Counted from the first letter of the stretch, positions 24,262 to 32,693 are shown. The stretch is 64,000 nucleotides of DNA from Collinsella aerofaciens (GCF_015553355.1 NZ_JADNGN010000003.1:1-64000); one strand, 5' to 3'. The notes: generated from the sequence alone by a model not told the origin. A program made the numbers and translations.

Positions 24262-25341
24262 ATGGCAAACAAGCTCTCCGTCGCATTTATCGGCACCGGA
24301 ATCATGGGTGCCCCCATCGCCGGCCACATCCTGGATGCCGGCTATCCCGTCACGGTCAACAACCGTACCGAGTCCAAGGCTGCAGCGCTTATCGAGCGCG
24401 GTGCCGTCTGGGCCGATACGCCGGCCGATGCCGCGGCGAACGCCGATGTCGTCTTTACCATGGTGGGTTATCCCTCCGAGGTCGAGGAACTCTACCTGGC
24501 GGGCGACGGCCTGCTCGCGTGCACTAAGCCGGGCGCGGTCTTGATCGACCTCACTACGAGCTCGCCCGAGCTCGCCCGTGACATTGCCGAGGCCGCCCAG
24601 GTTTCTGGTCGCATGGCGTTTGACTGCCCCGTCACCGGCGGCGAGTCGGGTGCTATCGCCGGTACGCTCACGGCTATCGTGGGTGCTACCGAGAACGACA
24701 TCGCGCCGGTCCGCGACATCCTTGCCACCTTTGCGGCCAACATCTGCTGCTTCGATGGCGCCGGCAAGGGCCAGGCTGCCAAACTCGCCAACCAGGTGTC
24801 GCTGGGCGCCTGCATGGTCGGCATGGCAGACGCCATGGCATTTGCCGAGCTGAGCGGCCTTGACCTGGAGAAGACCCGCCAGATGATCCTGGGCGGTACC
24901 GGCAAGTCCGGCGCCATGGAGAGCCTGGCGCCCAAGGCGCTCGACGGCGACTACAAGCCCGGCTTTATGGTCGAGCACTTCATCAAGGACCTGCGTCTGG
25001 CGCTCACCTATGCCGACGACCGCGAGCTTGCGCTGCCCGGCGCCGACGTGGCCTTTACGCTCTACGACATGCTCGACGCCATCGGTGGCGCCAAGCTGGG
25101 CACCCAGGCCATCACGGTCCTCTACAAGGAGGAGGCCGACGCCATCGCCGCCGGTCTGGACTGGTCGCAGTATCGTCCCGAAGAGCATGGCGCTCACGAG
25201 GAAGGCTGCGGTTGCGGCGAGCATGGCGACGACCACGAGTGCGGTTGCGGCCACCACCACGACGAGGACCACGAGTGCTGCGGCGGCCACGGCCATGATG
25301 ACGGCCACGAGTGCTGCTGCGGCCACCATCACGGGGAGTAG
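24262..25341 (+). CDS. 3-hydroxyisobutyrate dehydrogenase-family oxidoreductase with His/Cys-rich tail
   Basis: NAD(P)-dependent beta-hydroxyacid dehydrogenase (GarR/MmsB type). The Rossmann motif is FIGTGIMGAPIAGHIL (residues 9-24), the substrate motif is DCPVTGGESGAIAGTL, and the catalytic lysine is in GKGQAAKLANQ. After about residue 305 the protein adds a ~55-residue tail made almost entirely of His, Cys, Asp, Glu and Gly (CGCGEHGDDHECGCGHHH and similar), which is not part of the family. Such a tail is expected to bind Ni, Zn, Co or Cu. A membrane protein gene follows 5 nt downstream. Substrate unknown. Confidence 0.85.
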   Translation: MANKLSVAFIGTGIMGAPIAGHILDAGYPVTVNNRTESKAAALIERGAVWADTPADAAANADVVFTMVGYPSEVEELYLAGDGLLACTKPGAVLIDLTTSSPELARDIAEAAQVSGRMAFDCPVTGGESGAIAGTLTAIVGATENDIAPVRDILATFAANICCFDGAGKGQAAKLANQVSLGACMVGMADAMAFAELSGLDLEKTRQMILGGTGKSGAMESLAPKALDGDYKPGFMVEHFIKDLRLALTYADDRELALPGADVAFTLYDMLDAIGGAKLGTQAITVLYKEEADAIAAGLDWSQYRPEEHGAHEEGCGCGEHGDDHECGCGHHHDEDHECCGGHGHDDGHECCCGHHHGE

Positions 25342-25346
25342 CGCCC

Positions 25347-25775
25347 ATGAGCTGGACGTTCGTGGTGCTTGCGCTGGTGCTCTTTCTCTTTGCGATTTAC
25401 ATCGGCTTTTTGTGCGGCCAGTGGGCGTGCGAAAAGCGCGTCATCACCAAGCGCGACTACTGGATTGCCAACTTTGCGGGAGCGGCGGCAGTCATCCTGC
25501 TGACCTGGGTGTTCTCGCTGTTCCCGCTGGTGCAGTTTGCGCCGATCGGCTGGCTCGGCGGCTTTATCGCCGGCCTTAAGATGAGCTTTGGCGAGTCCGT
25601 CGGTCCGTGGCGCAAGCACGACGAGGTCTTTAACGTCAACAAGGCTCATCGCGCCGCCGCCGACGCGGGCGACGCTGAGGAACGCCGCCGTGCGCGTCGC
25701 AATGGCGCGGCCGACCGACAACTCATCTCGGTCACCGATGACAGCAAGGGTGCTGGCAAGCACGCTAAGAAATAG
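25347..25775 (+). CDS. Small membrane protein of unknown function
   Basis: A 142-residue protein with two or three hydrophobic segments (residues 3-24, 44-63 and 67-82) and a basic, Ala/Arg-rich cytoplasmic C-terminus ending GKHAKK. The ATG at 25347 begins the first hydrophobic helix (MSWTFVVLALVLFLFAIYIG); GGGGAG lies about 8 nt upstream, inside the end of the preceding gene. It is tightly placed between the dehydrogenase-like gene and the HEAT gene, so it belongs to that operon. No family recognised. Confidence 0.75.
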   Translation: MSWTFVVLALVLFLFAIYIGFLCGQWACEKRVITKRDYWIANFAGAAAVILLTWVFSLFPLVQFAPIGWLGGFIAGLKMSFGESVGPWRKHDEVFNVNKAHRAAADAGDAEERRRARRNGAADRQLISVTDDSKGAGKHAKK

Positions 25776-25790
25776 TAAGAAGAGGTAACT

Positions 25791-26489
25791 ATGGCAGAAA
25801 ACAAAGACGAACAGCTCACTGACGAGGAGCTGGCACAGCTTCAGCTGGCAGAGGAGAACGAGAACGCCGTCGACCGCCTGGTCCAGGAGCTCGGCTGCCC
25901 CACGCGCCGCATCCGCCAGTTTGCCGCCCGCGTGTTGCATCTGCTGGCCGAGCGCGATCCGCAGCGCGTCGTGCCCTGCGTGCCCGCGCTGATCGAGGCG
26001 CTCGACCGCCCCGAGGCGCAGACCCGCTGGGAGGCCCTCGATGCCCTGACGGCGCTCGCCACCACCTGCCCCGAGCAGCTGGGCGATGCCTTTGAGGGCG
26101 CCGAGACTGCACTGTTCGACGAGATCTCCTCCACGCTGCGCTATGCCGCCTTCCGCCTGCTGTGCGTGTGGGGTGCCACGAGCGTCGAGCGTTCGCGCGA
26201 GGCTTGGCCCATCCTGGATGAGGCCATCCAGTGCTACCACGGCGACCTTGAGTATCGTGACATGCTCGGTTGCCTGTACGAGTTTTGCCAGGGCGAGATC
26301 GACGCCGAGGTTGCCGAGAAGCTCGCGCTGCGCCTTAAGTTCGATGCCGAGAACGGCAAGGGCAGCTATCTCAAGGCCCGTTCGAGCGAGATTTGCGAAA
26401 TGCTTGTTAAACGTTTTGGCCTGGATCTCTCCAAAAAGAAGAAGCGTGCTAGCGTTAAAAAATCTGACGACGCCGAAGACGAGGAGTAA
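25791..26489 (+). CDS. HEAT-repeat-like protein
   Basis: A 232-residue, mostly helical protein with HEAT/ARM-type repeats (for example RQFAARVLHLLAERDPQRV and TRWEALDALTALATTCPEQ). It is acidic at the N-terminus, and the C-terminus is Lys-rich then acidic (KKKKRASVKKSDDAEDEE). HEAT repeats usually form protein-binding scaffolds; no enzymatic motif is present. It lies 15 nt after the membrane protein gene and 6 nt before the isocitrate dehydrogenase-like gene, so co-expression is likely. Partner unknown. Confidence 0.8.
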   Translation: MAENKDEQLTDEELAQLQLAEENENAVDRLVQELGCPTRRIRQFAARVLHLLAERDPQRVVPCVPALIEALDRPEAQTRWEALDALTALATTCPEQLGDAFEGAETALFDEISSTLRYAAFRLLCVWGATSVERSREAWPILDEAIQCYHGDLEYRDMLGCLYEFCQGEIDAEVAEKLALRLKFDAENGKGSYLKARSSEICEMLVKRFGLDLSKKKKRASVKKSDDAEDEE

Positions 26490-26495
26490 CAGATT

Positions 26496-27581
26496 ATGGC
26501 GCACGATGTAGTCCTGATTCCCGGTGACGGTATCGGTCCCGAGATTACGCAGGCCATGCGCCGCGTGGTCGAGGCTGCCGGTGTCCAGATTAACTGGAAC
26601 GTCCAGGAGGCCGGTGCCGGCGTCATGGACGAGTTTGGCACGCCGCTGCCCCAACACGTGCTCGATGCGGTCGCCGAGACCAAGGTTGCCATCAAGGGCC
26701 CCATCACCACGCCGGTCGGCACGGGTTTCCGCAGCGTTAACGTCGCCCTGCGCAAACACTTCGACCTGTATGCCTGCGTGCGCCCCTGCCTGTCGCAGCC
26801 GGGCGACGGCTCGCGCTTCCGCGACGTCGACCTGGTCATCGTGCGCGAGAACACCGAGGACCTCTACGCCGGGATCGAGTTCGATGAGGGCGCTGCCGAG
26901 GTCGAGGAGCTCTCGCAGCTCGTCGAGCGCTCGTGTCAGAAGACCTTCGCCGCTGATTCCGCCATCTCGATCAAGCCCATCTCCATCGCCAAGAGCCGTC
27001 GCATTGTGGAGTATGCCTTTGAGTACGCCCGCCGCTGCGGCCGCAAAAAGGTGACGGCCGTGCATAAGGCCAACATCATGAAGGCGACCGACGGCCTGTT
27101 CCTGCGCGTGGCGCGCGAGGTGGCCGCCAACTATCCCGATATCGAGTTCAACGACAAGATTGTCGACGCCACCTGCATGGGCCTGGTCCAGAACCCCAGC
27201 GACTTCGATGTTCTGGTGCTGCCCAACCTGTACGGCGACATCGTGAGCGACCTGTGCGCCGGCCTAGTGGGCGGCCTTGGCATGGCCCCCGGCTCCAACA
27301 TCGGTGCCGACTGCGCAATCTTTGAGGCGACGCACGGCTCCGCGCCCGATATCGCTGGCCAGGATATCGCCAACCCCACGGCCGAGATCCTCTCTGCTGC
27401 GATGATGCTCGATCACCTGGGCGAGAACGACGCGGCCAATCGCATTCGCGCCGCCGTTTCTACCACGCTCGACGAGGGTGAGCAGGTTACCGGCGACGTT
27501 CGTCGTGCCCAGACCGGCTCCGTTGAGGGCGCTGTGGGCACGCAGGCCTTTGCCGATGCTGTCATCGCGCACCTGGCCTAA
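26496..27581 (+). CDS. Isocitrate/isopropylmalate dehydrogenase family enzyme, probably isocitrate dehydrogenase (NAD-type)
   Basis: Oxidatively decarboxylates a 2R,3S-hydroxyacid, most likely isocitrate to 2-oxoglutarate. The 361-residue protein has IPGDGIGPEI at the N-terminus, GFRSVNVALRKHFDLYACVRPC (substrate site with Ser and Arg typical of isocitrate rather than isopropylmalate enzymes), RENTEDLYAGIE, and the metal site NLYGDIVSDLCAGLVGG. EATHGSAPDIAGQDIANPTA is the cofactor loop. It resembles the short NAD-dependent group. Homoisocitrate or isopropylmalate use cannot be fully excluded. It closes the operon begun at 24262. Confidence 0.85.
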   Translation: MAHDVVLIPGDGIGPEITQAMRRVVEAAGVQINWNVQEAGAGVMDEFGTPLPQHVLDAVAETKVAIKGPITTPVGTGFRSVNVALRKHFDLYACVRPCLSQPGDGSRFRDVDLVIVRENTEDLYAGIEFDEGAAEVEELSQLVERSCQKTFAADSAISIKPISIAKSRRIVEYAFEYARRCGRKKVTAVHKANIMKATDGLFLRVAREVAANYPDIEFNDKIVDATCMGLVQNPSDFDVLVLPNLYGDIVSDLCAGLVGGLGMAPGSNIGADCAIFEATHGSAPDIAGQDIANPTAEILSAAMMLDHLGENDAANRIRAAVSTTLDEGEQVTGDVRRAQTGSVEGAVGTQAFADAVIAHLA

Positions 27582-27640
27582 GGCATGCAGACTGCAAACG
27601 CCTAAATAGTACTTAAGTGTTTGCGTATAACCTGAGAATC

Positions 27641-27669
27641 AATACGCCCGGCGCTCTGTCGGGCGTATT
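27641..27669 (+). terminator. Intrinsic terminator after the isocitrate dehydrogenase-like gene
   Basis: AATACGCCCG (27641-27650) and CGGGCGTATT (27660-27669) are exact complements, followed by CTATT. The U-tract is weak. Confidence 0.65.
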
Positions 27670-27707
27670 CTATTGCGGACTATGTTTCCTAACAAGGAGT
27701 AACTGAT

Positions 27708-28790
27708 ATGGGTCTGATTCAAAAGAAGGACGAGAAGGACGAGATCGACGGCATCCAGATCATCGAGCGCGGCGAAGGCCCCGACGGTGACGAGGACGAG
27801 AAGATCGACCTGGTCGCCGGTACGTCTGCCGAGCACATTGCTGCCGGCACGACCGCCGAGGAGGAGGACGCCCGCCTGGAGGCTCAGATTGCCGCGGATG
27901 CCGCTGACGAGAACCTCATGCCCGAGGAGCAGGACGAGGACGACTCCGATGAAGACGACCATGCATCCAAGCACAAGAAGACGATGATTGCCGCCTTTGT
28001 GGTTGCCGTCGTGATCGCTGCTGTGGTCGGCTTCTTTATTGGCAATGGCGGCTTTGGCGGCAAGGGTGTTGGCTCGGCGACCCTCACCGAGGACCAGCTC
28101 GATTCGACCGTGGCAAGCTATAGCTACAACGGCAAGAAGAGCGACATCACTGCGCGCGAGGCCATCGAGAGCCAGTACAGCCTCGATACCGTCAAGGATA
28201 GCGATGGCAACTACACCGCTCCTTCTGCCGACGTCATCCTGTCCTACGTGCGCAACAAGATCCTGCTGGACGCTGCCGAGGACGAGGGCATCACCGTCTC
28301 TTCTAAGGAAATGAAGAAGTACGCCGAGGATTCAATCGGCACCTCCGACTACAAGACCATGGCCACGCAGTATGGCGTGTCCAAGGATCAGGCCAAGCAG
28401 ATCGTCCGCCAGTCCGCGACGCTGCAGAAGCTCTACAAGAAGAAGGTCGGAGACAGCTCCGCAAGCATGCCGACCGCCCCGACCGAGCCTGCTGACGGCA
28501 ACGAGGAGACCGCGAGCAAGGACTACGCCGACTACATCATCAACCTTGCCGGCGACGAGTGGGATAGCGAGAAAGGCACTTGGAAGGATGCCGACAGCAC
28601 CTATGCCAAGGCCTTTGCGGATGATGCCTTTACGACCGATAGCGCCACCTATAAGCAGGCCATGACCGCCTATTACACTGCCTACCAGCAGTACTCCTCG
28701 CAGGCTTCGAGCGCCAGCTCCAAGTGGACCGAGTACGCCAACGGCCTCTACGCCAAGGCCAACATCAGCATCTACGGCCTGTTTGCGTAA
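27708..28790 (+). CDS. Single-pass membrane protein with SurA-N-like outside domain
   Basis: A 360-residue protein. Residues 1-88 form a very acidic cytoplasmic region, 92-112 a membrane helix (MIAAFVVAVVIAAVVGFFIG), and the rest lies outside. Residues 170-240 (ILSYVRNKILLDAAEDEGITVSSKEMKKYAEDS ... YGVSKDQAKQIVRQSATLQKLYKKKV) resemble the SurA_N/trigger-factor-like chaperone helices seen in PrsA and SurA. No parvulin isomerase domain follows; the C-terminus is Ser/Tyr/Ala-rich. A role in folding of secreted proteins is possible but unproven. Monocistronic with its own terminator. Confidence 0.72.
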   Translation: MGLIQKKDEKDEIDGIQIIERGEGPDGDEDEKIDLVAGTSAEHIAAGTTAEEEDARLEAQIAADAADENLMPEEQDEDDSDEDDHASKHKKTMIAAFVVAVVIAAVVGFFIGNGGFGGKGVGSATLTEDQLDSTVASYSYNGKKSDITAREAIESQYSLDTVKDSDGNYTAPSADVILSYVRNKILLDAAEDEGITVSSKEMKKYAEDSIGTSDYKTMATQYGVSKDQAKQIVRQSATLQKLYKKKVGDSSASMPTAPTEPADGNEETASKDYADYIINLAGDEWDSEKGTWKDADSTYAKAFADDAFTTDSATYKQAMTAYYTAYQQYSSQASSASSKWTEYANGLYAKANISIYGLFA

Positions 28791-28831
28791 GGTTTGCCTG
28801 CACTACTGCGCGTTAACCGATCACCTGATTA

Positions 28832-28868
28832 AGCCCGCTAGAACGGACAACGTTCTAGCGGGCTTTTT
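28832..28868 (+). terminator. Strong intrinsic terminator
   Basis: AGCCCGCTAGAACG (28832-28845) and CGTTCTAGCGGGCT (28851-28864) pair perfectly, followed by TTTT. Confidence 0.92.
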
Positions 28869-28945
28869 GTTGCCGAAATCAATAGGATAGGCCTCGCGCC
28901 CGCGCAAGCGTTCCATCGCGTTTCCCTAATTCATCTGGGAAAACA

Positions 28946-28962
28946 ACTGCAAACGATTGCAA
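28946..28962. promoter_or_regulatory. LacI-family-like operator upstream of the amino-sugar PTS
   Basis: TGCAAACGATTGCA has TGCAA / TTGCA arms around a central CG, the usual shape of a LacI-family site. A second site of this shape, GAAACGGTTTC, lies near 29150. No cognate regulator is assigned. Confidence 0.4.
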
Positions 28963-28967
28963 GTGAC

Positions 28968-28997
28968 CGGTGAACGGTCGAAAACTACCGTTCACCG
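28968..28997. promoter_or_regulatory. CGGTGAACGGT inverted pair (shared PTS motif)
   Basis: CGGTGAACGGT at 28968-28978 and its complement ACCGTTCACCG at 28987-28997, 8 nt apart. Each half is a direct repeat CGGT-N3-CGGT. The same motif recurs upstream of most of the PTS transcription units in the window. Confidence 0.7.
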
Positions 28998-29185
28998 ATA
29001 ATCTCAAAACTGGTTCTAACTGGTATTAAGTCAAAAAGACCAATTCACAAATCTTCACAATGACCTGCAATTTTTCTTTACGCTATTTTTAGCCGCCCTG
29101 CGTTGTTTAGGCACAGGAAAAGTCCCGAACTTTTGCCAAAGCGTTTCGAAACGGTTTCAAAACCGCAGGTAGAAGTGTTAACGAG

Positions 29186-29196
29186 CGGTAAACGGT
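29186..29196 (+). promoter_or_regulatory. CGGTAAACGGT motif, second copy before the amino-sugar PTS
   Basis: CGGTAAACGGT is followed by CGATTTATCA. The 21-base block including that extension recurs at 52152 with one difference, upstream of lacI of cassette 1. Confidence 0.65.
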
Positions 29197-29291
29197 CGAT
29201 TTATCACCGTGAGCGGTGCAAAAACGTTTTACCGTATGAATCAACGAAAGCGACCTCTTCTGTGGTGATATAGTGGCAATAACACATCACG

Positions 29292-29303
29292 TGGTTACTA
29301 CCA
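29292..29303. promoter_or_regulatory. dre-like GntR operator before the amino-sugar PTS
   Basis: TGGTTACTACCA has the TGGT-N4-ACCA form of NagR/DasR sites and matches the core of the site at 33584-33597 before agaS. It is the likely target of the GntR regulator encoded at 32813. A TATAGT box at 29269-29274 lies just upstream, so binding would block early transcription. Confidence 0.65.
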
Positions 29304-29420
29304 GTTGAGAAACCACTGGTCTTTAAAGAACGCTTTCTAAGAAGCTTTAAGGGCGATCGCCCGCTGGCTTCCGAAAATCATCGGACTCAGATCGTACACA
29401 CCTTCGGAAGGGAAATTTGA

Positions 29421-29864
29421 ATGGTTGGCTTTATTCTTACCGGTCATGGACAGTTCGCACCCGGTCTCGCAAGCGCTATCGCTATGGTTGCCGGCGACCA
29501 GCCCGCTTTTACCGTCGTTCCTTTCGAGGGCGACCAGGCTGCTTCCTACGGTGAGGATCTCCGCGCCGCTATTACCGCCATGCGCGAGGAGTGCGATGGC
29601 GTGCTCGTCTTTACCGACCTGCTTGGCGGCACCCCGTTCAACCAGTCGATGATGATTGCCCAGGATGTCGACAACGTCGAGGTTCTGACTGGCACTAACC
29701 TCCCCATGGTTATTGAGCTTCTGTTCCTCCGCGGCAATGCCACGCTCGCCGAGCTTGGCGAGCAGGCCGTGACCGTTGGCCAGACGGGCGTCACCGCCCA
29801 GACGGTCGCATCCGTTGCCGGCTCCGACGAAGAGGATATCTTCGGCGACGAGGACGGCATCTAA
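29421..29864 (+). CDS. PTS mannose-family EIIA component
   Basis: Cytoplasmic phosphotransfer protein that takes phosphate from HPr and passes it to EIIB. The 147-residue EIIA-man domain starts MVGFILTGHGQFAPGL, with H9 the phosphorylated histidine. DGVLVFTDLLGGTPFNQS near residue 63 is the family signature. It has a short acidic C-terminal tail (SDEEDIFGDEDGI) in place of the linker to IIB, so IIA and IIB are separate proteins. First gene of the operon, behind a 550-bp regulatory region rich in operators; it overlaps the next start by one base. Confidence 0.93.
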   Translation: MVGFILTGHGQFAPGLASAIAMVAGDQPAFTVVPFEGDQAASYGEDLRAAITAMREECDGVLVFTDLLGGTPFNQSMMIAQDVDNVEVLTGTNLPMVIELLFLRGNATLAELGEQAVTVGQTGVTAQTVASVAGSDEEDIFGDEDGI

Positions 29865-30145
29865 TGGCCGATTTCGGAGCCAACGTCCTGAGCTCCTCGG
29901 TCGCCCTTTTAGGCCTGCTTGTCATCATGGGCTTGATTTACACCATCTGGTCGCAAATCAACATGAAGAAGAAGCAGAAGTACTTCAAGGAGCTGCACAC
30001 CGAGCTCAAGCCGGGTCAGGAGGTTCTTTTCGCCGGCGGTATCTACGGAACCGTAAAAGGCATCGAAGGCGAAAAGGTCCAGATCAAAGTCCGATCCGGA
30101 GCCATCGTAGACGTTTCGCGTTACGCGATTCAGGAGATCAAGTAA
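29864..30145 (+). CDS. YajC-like small membrane protein inside the PTS operon
   Basis: A 93-residue protein with one N-terminal membrane helix (VALLGLLVIMGLIYTIW) and the YajC fold segment: KKKQKYFKELHTELKPGQEVLFAGGIYGTVKGIEGEKVQIKVRSGAIVDVSRYAIQEI. This is the layout of the SecDF accessory protein YajC. The gene overlaps the IIA stop (TAATG) and precedes IIB by 36 nt, so it belongs to the PTS operon and not to a sec cluster. From memory, streptococcal hyaluronan-type PTS loci also carry a YajC homologue. Its role in sugar uptake is unknown. Confidence 0.8.
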   Translation: MADFGANVLSSSVALLGLLVIMGLIYTIWSQINMKKKQKYFKELHTELKPGQEVLFAGGIYGTVKGIEGEKVQIKVRSGAIVDVSRYAIQEIK

Positions 30146-30181
30146 CTGTCGTCAGCAAATAACGAAAGGAAGCTGATCAAC

Positions 30182-30664
30182 ATGGCAGAACCCAACATTC
30201 TTCTTACCCGCATCGATAACCGACTGGTTCATGGTCAGGTTGCCACCCAGTGGAACTCCACCCTGGGCTCCAACCTCATCCTCGTCGCCAACGACGACGT
30301 GGCGACCAACACCATGCGCCAGAACCTCATGAAGATGGCCGCTCCCACCGGCGTCGCTACGCGTTTCTTCTCCCTGCAGAAGACCATCGACGTCATTGGC
30401 AAGGCGAGCCCGCGCCAGAAGATCTTCATCGTGGCCGAAACACCGGAAGACGTGCTTACGCTCGTCAAGGGCGGTGTGCCTATAAAGAAGGTAAACATCG
30501 GCAACATGCACATGTCGGAAGGAAAGCGCCAAGTCGCCACCTCCGTCGCAGTTAACGACGAGGATGTCGCTGCGTTTAAAGAGCTGCAGGAATTGGGGGT
30601 GGAGTTGGAGATCAGGCGCGTTCCGAGCACGCCTGTTGAGGACACGAGCAAGCTCTTCTCGTAG
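30182..30664 (+). CDS. PTS mannose-family EIIB component
   Basis: Phosphoryl carrier between EIIA and the incoming sugar. The 160-residue protein starts with LLTRIDNRLVHGQVATQW, where H17 is the phosphorylated histidine, and has KGGVPIKKVNIGNMHMSEGKR, the typical AgaV/ManX-type IIB motif. It resembles N-acetylgalactosamine-type IIB proteins, consistent with AgaS and NagA-type genes downstream. AAAGGAAG precedes the ATG. A paralogue at 39924 lacks the key histidine. Confidence 0.93.
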   Translation: MAEPNILLTRIDNRLVHGQVATQWNSTLGSNLILVANDDVATNTMRQNLMKMAAPTGVATRFFSLQKTIDVIGKASPRQKIFIVAETPEDVLTLVKGGVPIKKVNIGNMHMSEGKRQVATSVAVNDEDVAAFKELQELGVELEIRRVPSTPVEDTSKLFS

Positions 30665-30754
30665 TCTTCGTGATCCACGTTGTCAGGAGTGAAACCCTGA
30701 CATTCTGTACGTGAAATCCAAAGTGCGTACATACATTTTGAAAGGAGGAGCAAG

Positions 30755-31555
30755 ATGGAATACACGATCTTCCAGGTCGCTCTGGTCTTCATCGTCACGT
30801 TCGTCGCGGCAATCGACCAGTTTAACTTCCTCGAGTCTCTCTATCAGCCCATCGTCACCGGCGCCGTCATCGGTCTTATCCTTGGCGACCTCAACACCGG
30901 TCTTCTCGTGGGTGGTACTTATCAGCTCATGACGATCGGCAACATGCCGATCGGAGGTGCTCAGCCGCCTAACGCCGTCATCGGCGGCATCATGGCAGCC
31001 ATTCTCGCTATCGCTACGGGCCTCGAGCCCAACGCGGCAGTCGGCCTTGCCATTCCGTTCGCTCTGCTTGGTCAGCTCGGCGTTACCCTGGTCTTCACGC
31101 TTATGTCGCCGCTCATGTCCTCTGCGGACAACATGGCTCACAACGCTGACACCAAGGGTATCGAGCGTCTGAACTACTTCGCCATGGCTCTGCTCGGCCT
31201 GATCTTCGCTGTCGTCGTCACCCTGTTCTTCATCGCTGGCGCTACCATCGGTCAGACCATCGCTTCCGCCATCCCGACTTGGCTGCAGACCGGTCTCTCC
31301 GCTGCAGGCGGCATGATGCGCTTCGTCGGCTTCGCCGTCCTGCTCAAGGTTATGATGAACCGCGATATGTGGGGCTTCTTCCTCATGGGCTTTGGCCTCG
31401 CGCTCATCACCGTTGCCAACGATTCTCTGGCAACCCCTGCCCTGCTCATCCTCGCTCTCATCGGCTTCGGCATCGCTTTCTGGGACTTCCAGCAGCAGAC
31501 CGAGCTGAAGGGTGCAGCTGTTTCTGACGGAGGTGACTTCGAAGATGGCATCTAA
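30755..31555 (+). CDS. PTS mannose-family EIIC component
   Basis: Membrane channel subunit that, with IID, moves the sugar inward. 266 residues with multiple hydrophobic segments. GLILGDLNTGLLVGGTYQLMTIGNMPIGGAQPPNAVIGG is the conserved IIC-man signature. The first residues (MEYTIFQVALVFIVTFVAAID) match AgaW-like IIC proteins. AAAGGAGGAG lies 5 nt before the ATG, the strongest Shine-Dalgarno of the operon. The 3' end overlaps the start of IID by 11 nt. Confidence 0.93.
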   Translation: MEYTIFQVALVFIVTFVAAIDQFNFLESLYQPIVTGAVIGLILGDLNTGLLVGGTYQLMTIGNMPIGGAQPPNAVIGGIMAAILAIATGLEPNAAVGLAIPFALLGQLGVTLVFTLMSPLMSSADNMAHNADTKGIERLNYFAMALLGLIFAVVVTLFFIAGATIGQTIASAIPTWLQTGLSAAGGMMRFVGFAVLLKVMMNRDMWGFFLMGFGLALITVANDSLATPALLILALIGFGIAFWDFQQQTELKGAAVSDGGDFEDGI

Positions 31556-32627
31556 TGAGTATGTGATCCCGGAGCACTACGAGGATCTCACTCCTGCTCC
31601 GCAGCTCGACCAGAAGACCCTCAACAAGATGGCTTGGCGCTCCTGCTTCCTGCAGGCCTCGTTCAACTACGAGCGTATGCAGGCCGCTGGCTGGCTCTAC
31701 TCCATCATCCCCGGTCTGGAGAAGATCCACACCAACAAGAACGACCTCGCGGCTTCCATGAGCCACAACCTGGAGTTCTTCAACACCCACCCGTTCCTCG
31801 TCACCTTTGTTATGGGTATCGTGCTTTCGCTCGAGCAGAACAAGGTTGACATCCCCACGATCCGCGCCGTCCGCGTTGCCGCAATGGGCCCGCTCGGTGG
31901 TATCGGTGACGCTCTGTTCTGGCTGACGCTCGTGCCTATCACGGCCGGCATCACCTCCAACATGGCCATCAACGGCAACGCCGCTGCACCGATCATCTTC
32001 CTGGTGATCTTCAACGTCGTCCAGTTCGCTCTGCGCTTCTGGCTCATGAACTGGTCCTACAAGCTTGGCACCAGCGCTATTGACGCTCTGACTGCCAACA
32101 TGCAGGCCTTCACGCGTGCCGCTTCCATCATGGGCGTCTTCGTCGTCGGTTGCCTGGTCGTCACCATGGGTGGCACCCAGATCAACCTCCAGATCCCCAA
32201 CGGCACCACCCGTGGCCTCTCCGCTACTACCGTGATCGTCTCCGAGAAGGAGGCCGAGAACTTCACCGGTATGGAGGGCATCGATACCGAGACCGCTGAG
32301 GCCGGTACCATCGCCATGACCGATGAGGACGGCAACGCCCTCACCGCTTCCGATGCCGACGGCAACGCTGTCGAGTGCGGCGTCACCGATCTGGGCAACG
32401 GCATGGAGTCCGTTACCTACGGCACCGTTACCGAGGATCCGGTCAACTTCTCTGTTGCCGACACCCTCAACACCATCGTCCCGAAGCTCGTCCCGCTTAT
32501 GCTTACGCTGCTGCTTTACTACATGTTCGCTAAGCACAGCTGGACCCCGACCAAGGGCATTCTCCTGCTCTTCGTCCTTGGCATCCTGGGCGCTGGCCCG
32601 CTTGGTCTCTGGCCGAGCATCTGGTAA
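31545..32627 (+). CDS. PTS mannose-family EIID component with an extra outside segment
   Basis: Membrane partner of EIIC. Residues 20-200 match IID: LNKMAWRSCFLQASFNYERMQAAGWLYSIIPGL, and RVAAMGPLGGIGDALFW. Between the penultimate membrane helix (near residue 205) and the C-terminal LNTIVPKLVPLMLTLLLYYMF it carries about 65 extra residues, acidic and Thr/Gly-rich (for example AMTDEDGNALTASDADGNA). Total length is 360 instead of about 270-300. The start at 31545 follows GGAGGTG and overlaps the IIC gene. The operon ends with a terminator at 32694. Confidence 0.9.
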   Translation: MASNEYVIPEHYEDLTPAPQLDQKTLNKMAWRSCFLQASFNYERMQAAGWLYSIIPGLEKIHTNKNDLAASMSHNLEFFNTHPFLVTFVMGIVLSLEQNKVDIPTIRAVRVAAMGPLGGIGDALFWLTLVPITAGITSNMAINGNAAAPIIFLVIFNVVQFALRFWLMNWSYKLGTSAIDALTANMQAFTRAASIMGVFVVGCLVVTMGGTQINLQIPNGTTRGLSATTVIVSEKEAENFTGMEGIDTETAEAGTIAMTDEDGNALTASDADGNAVECGVTDLGNGMESVTYGTVTEDPVNFSVADTLNTIVPKLVPLMLTLLLYYMFAKHSWTPTKGILLLFVLGILGAGPLGLWPSIW

Positions 32628-32693
32628 GGCTCTAGCTTGAGGGGTGTGTCCCTACGCGGCTCACACCCCGACCCCTTAAGCCATGTGTATGTT

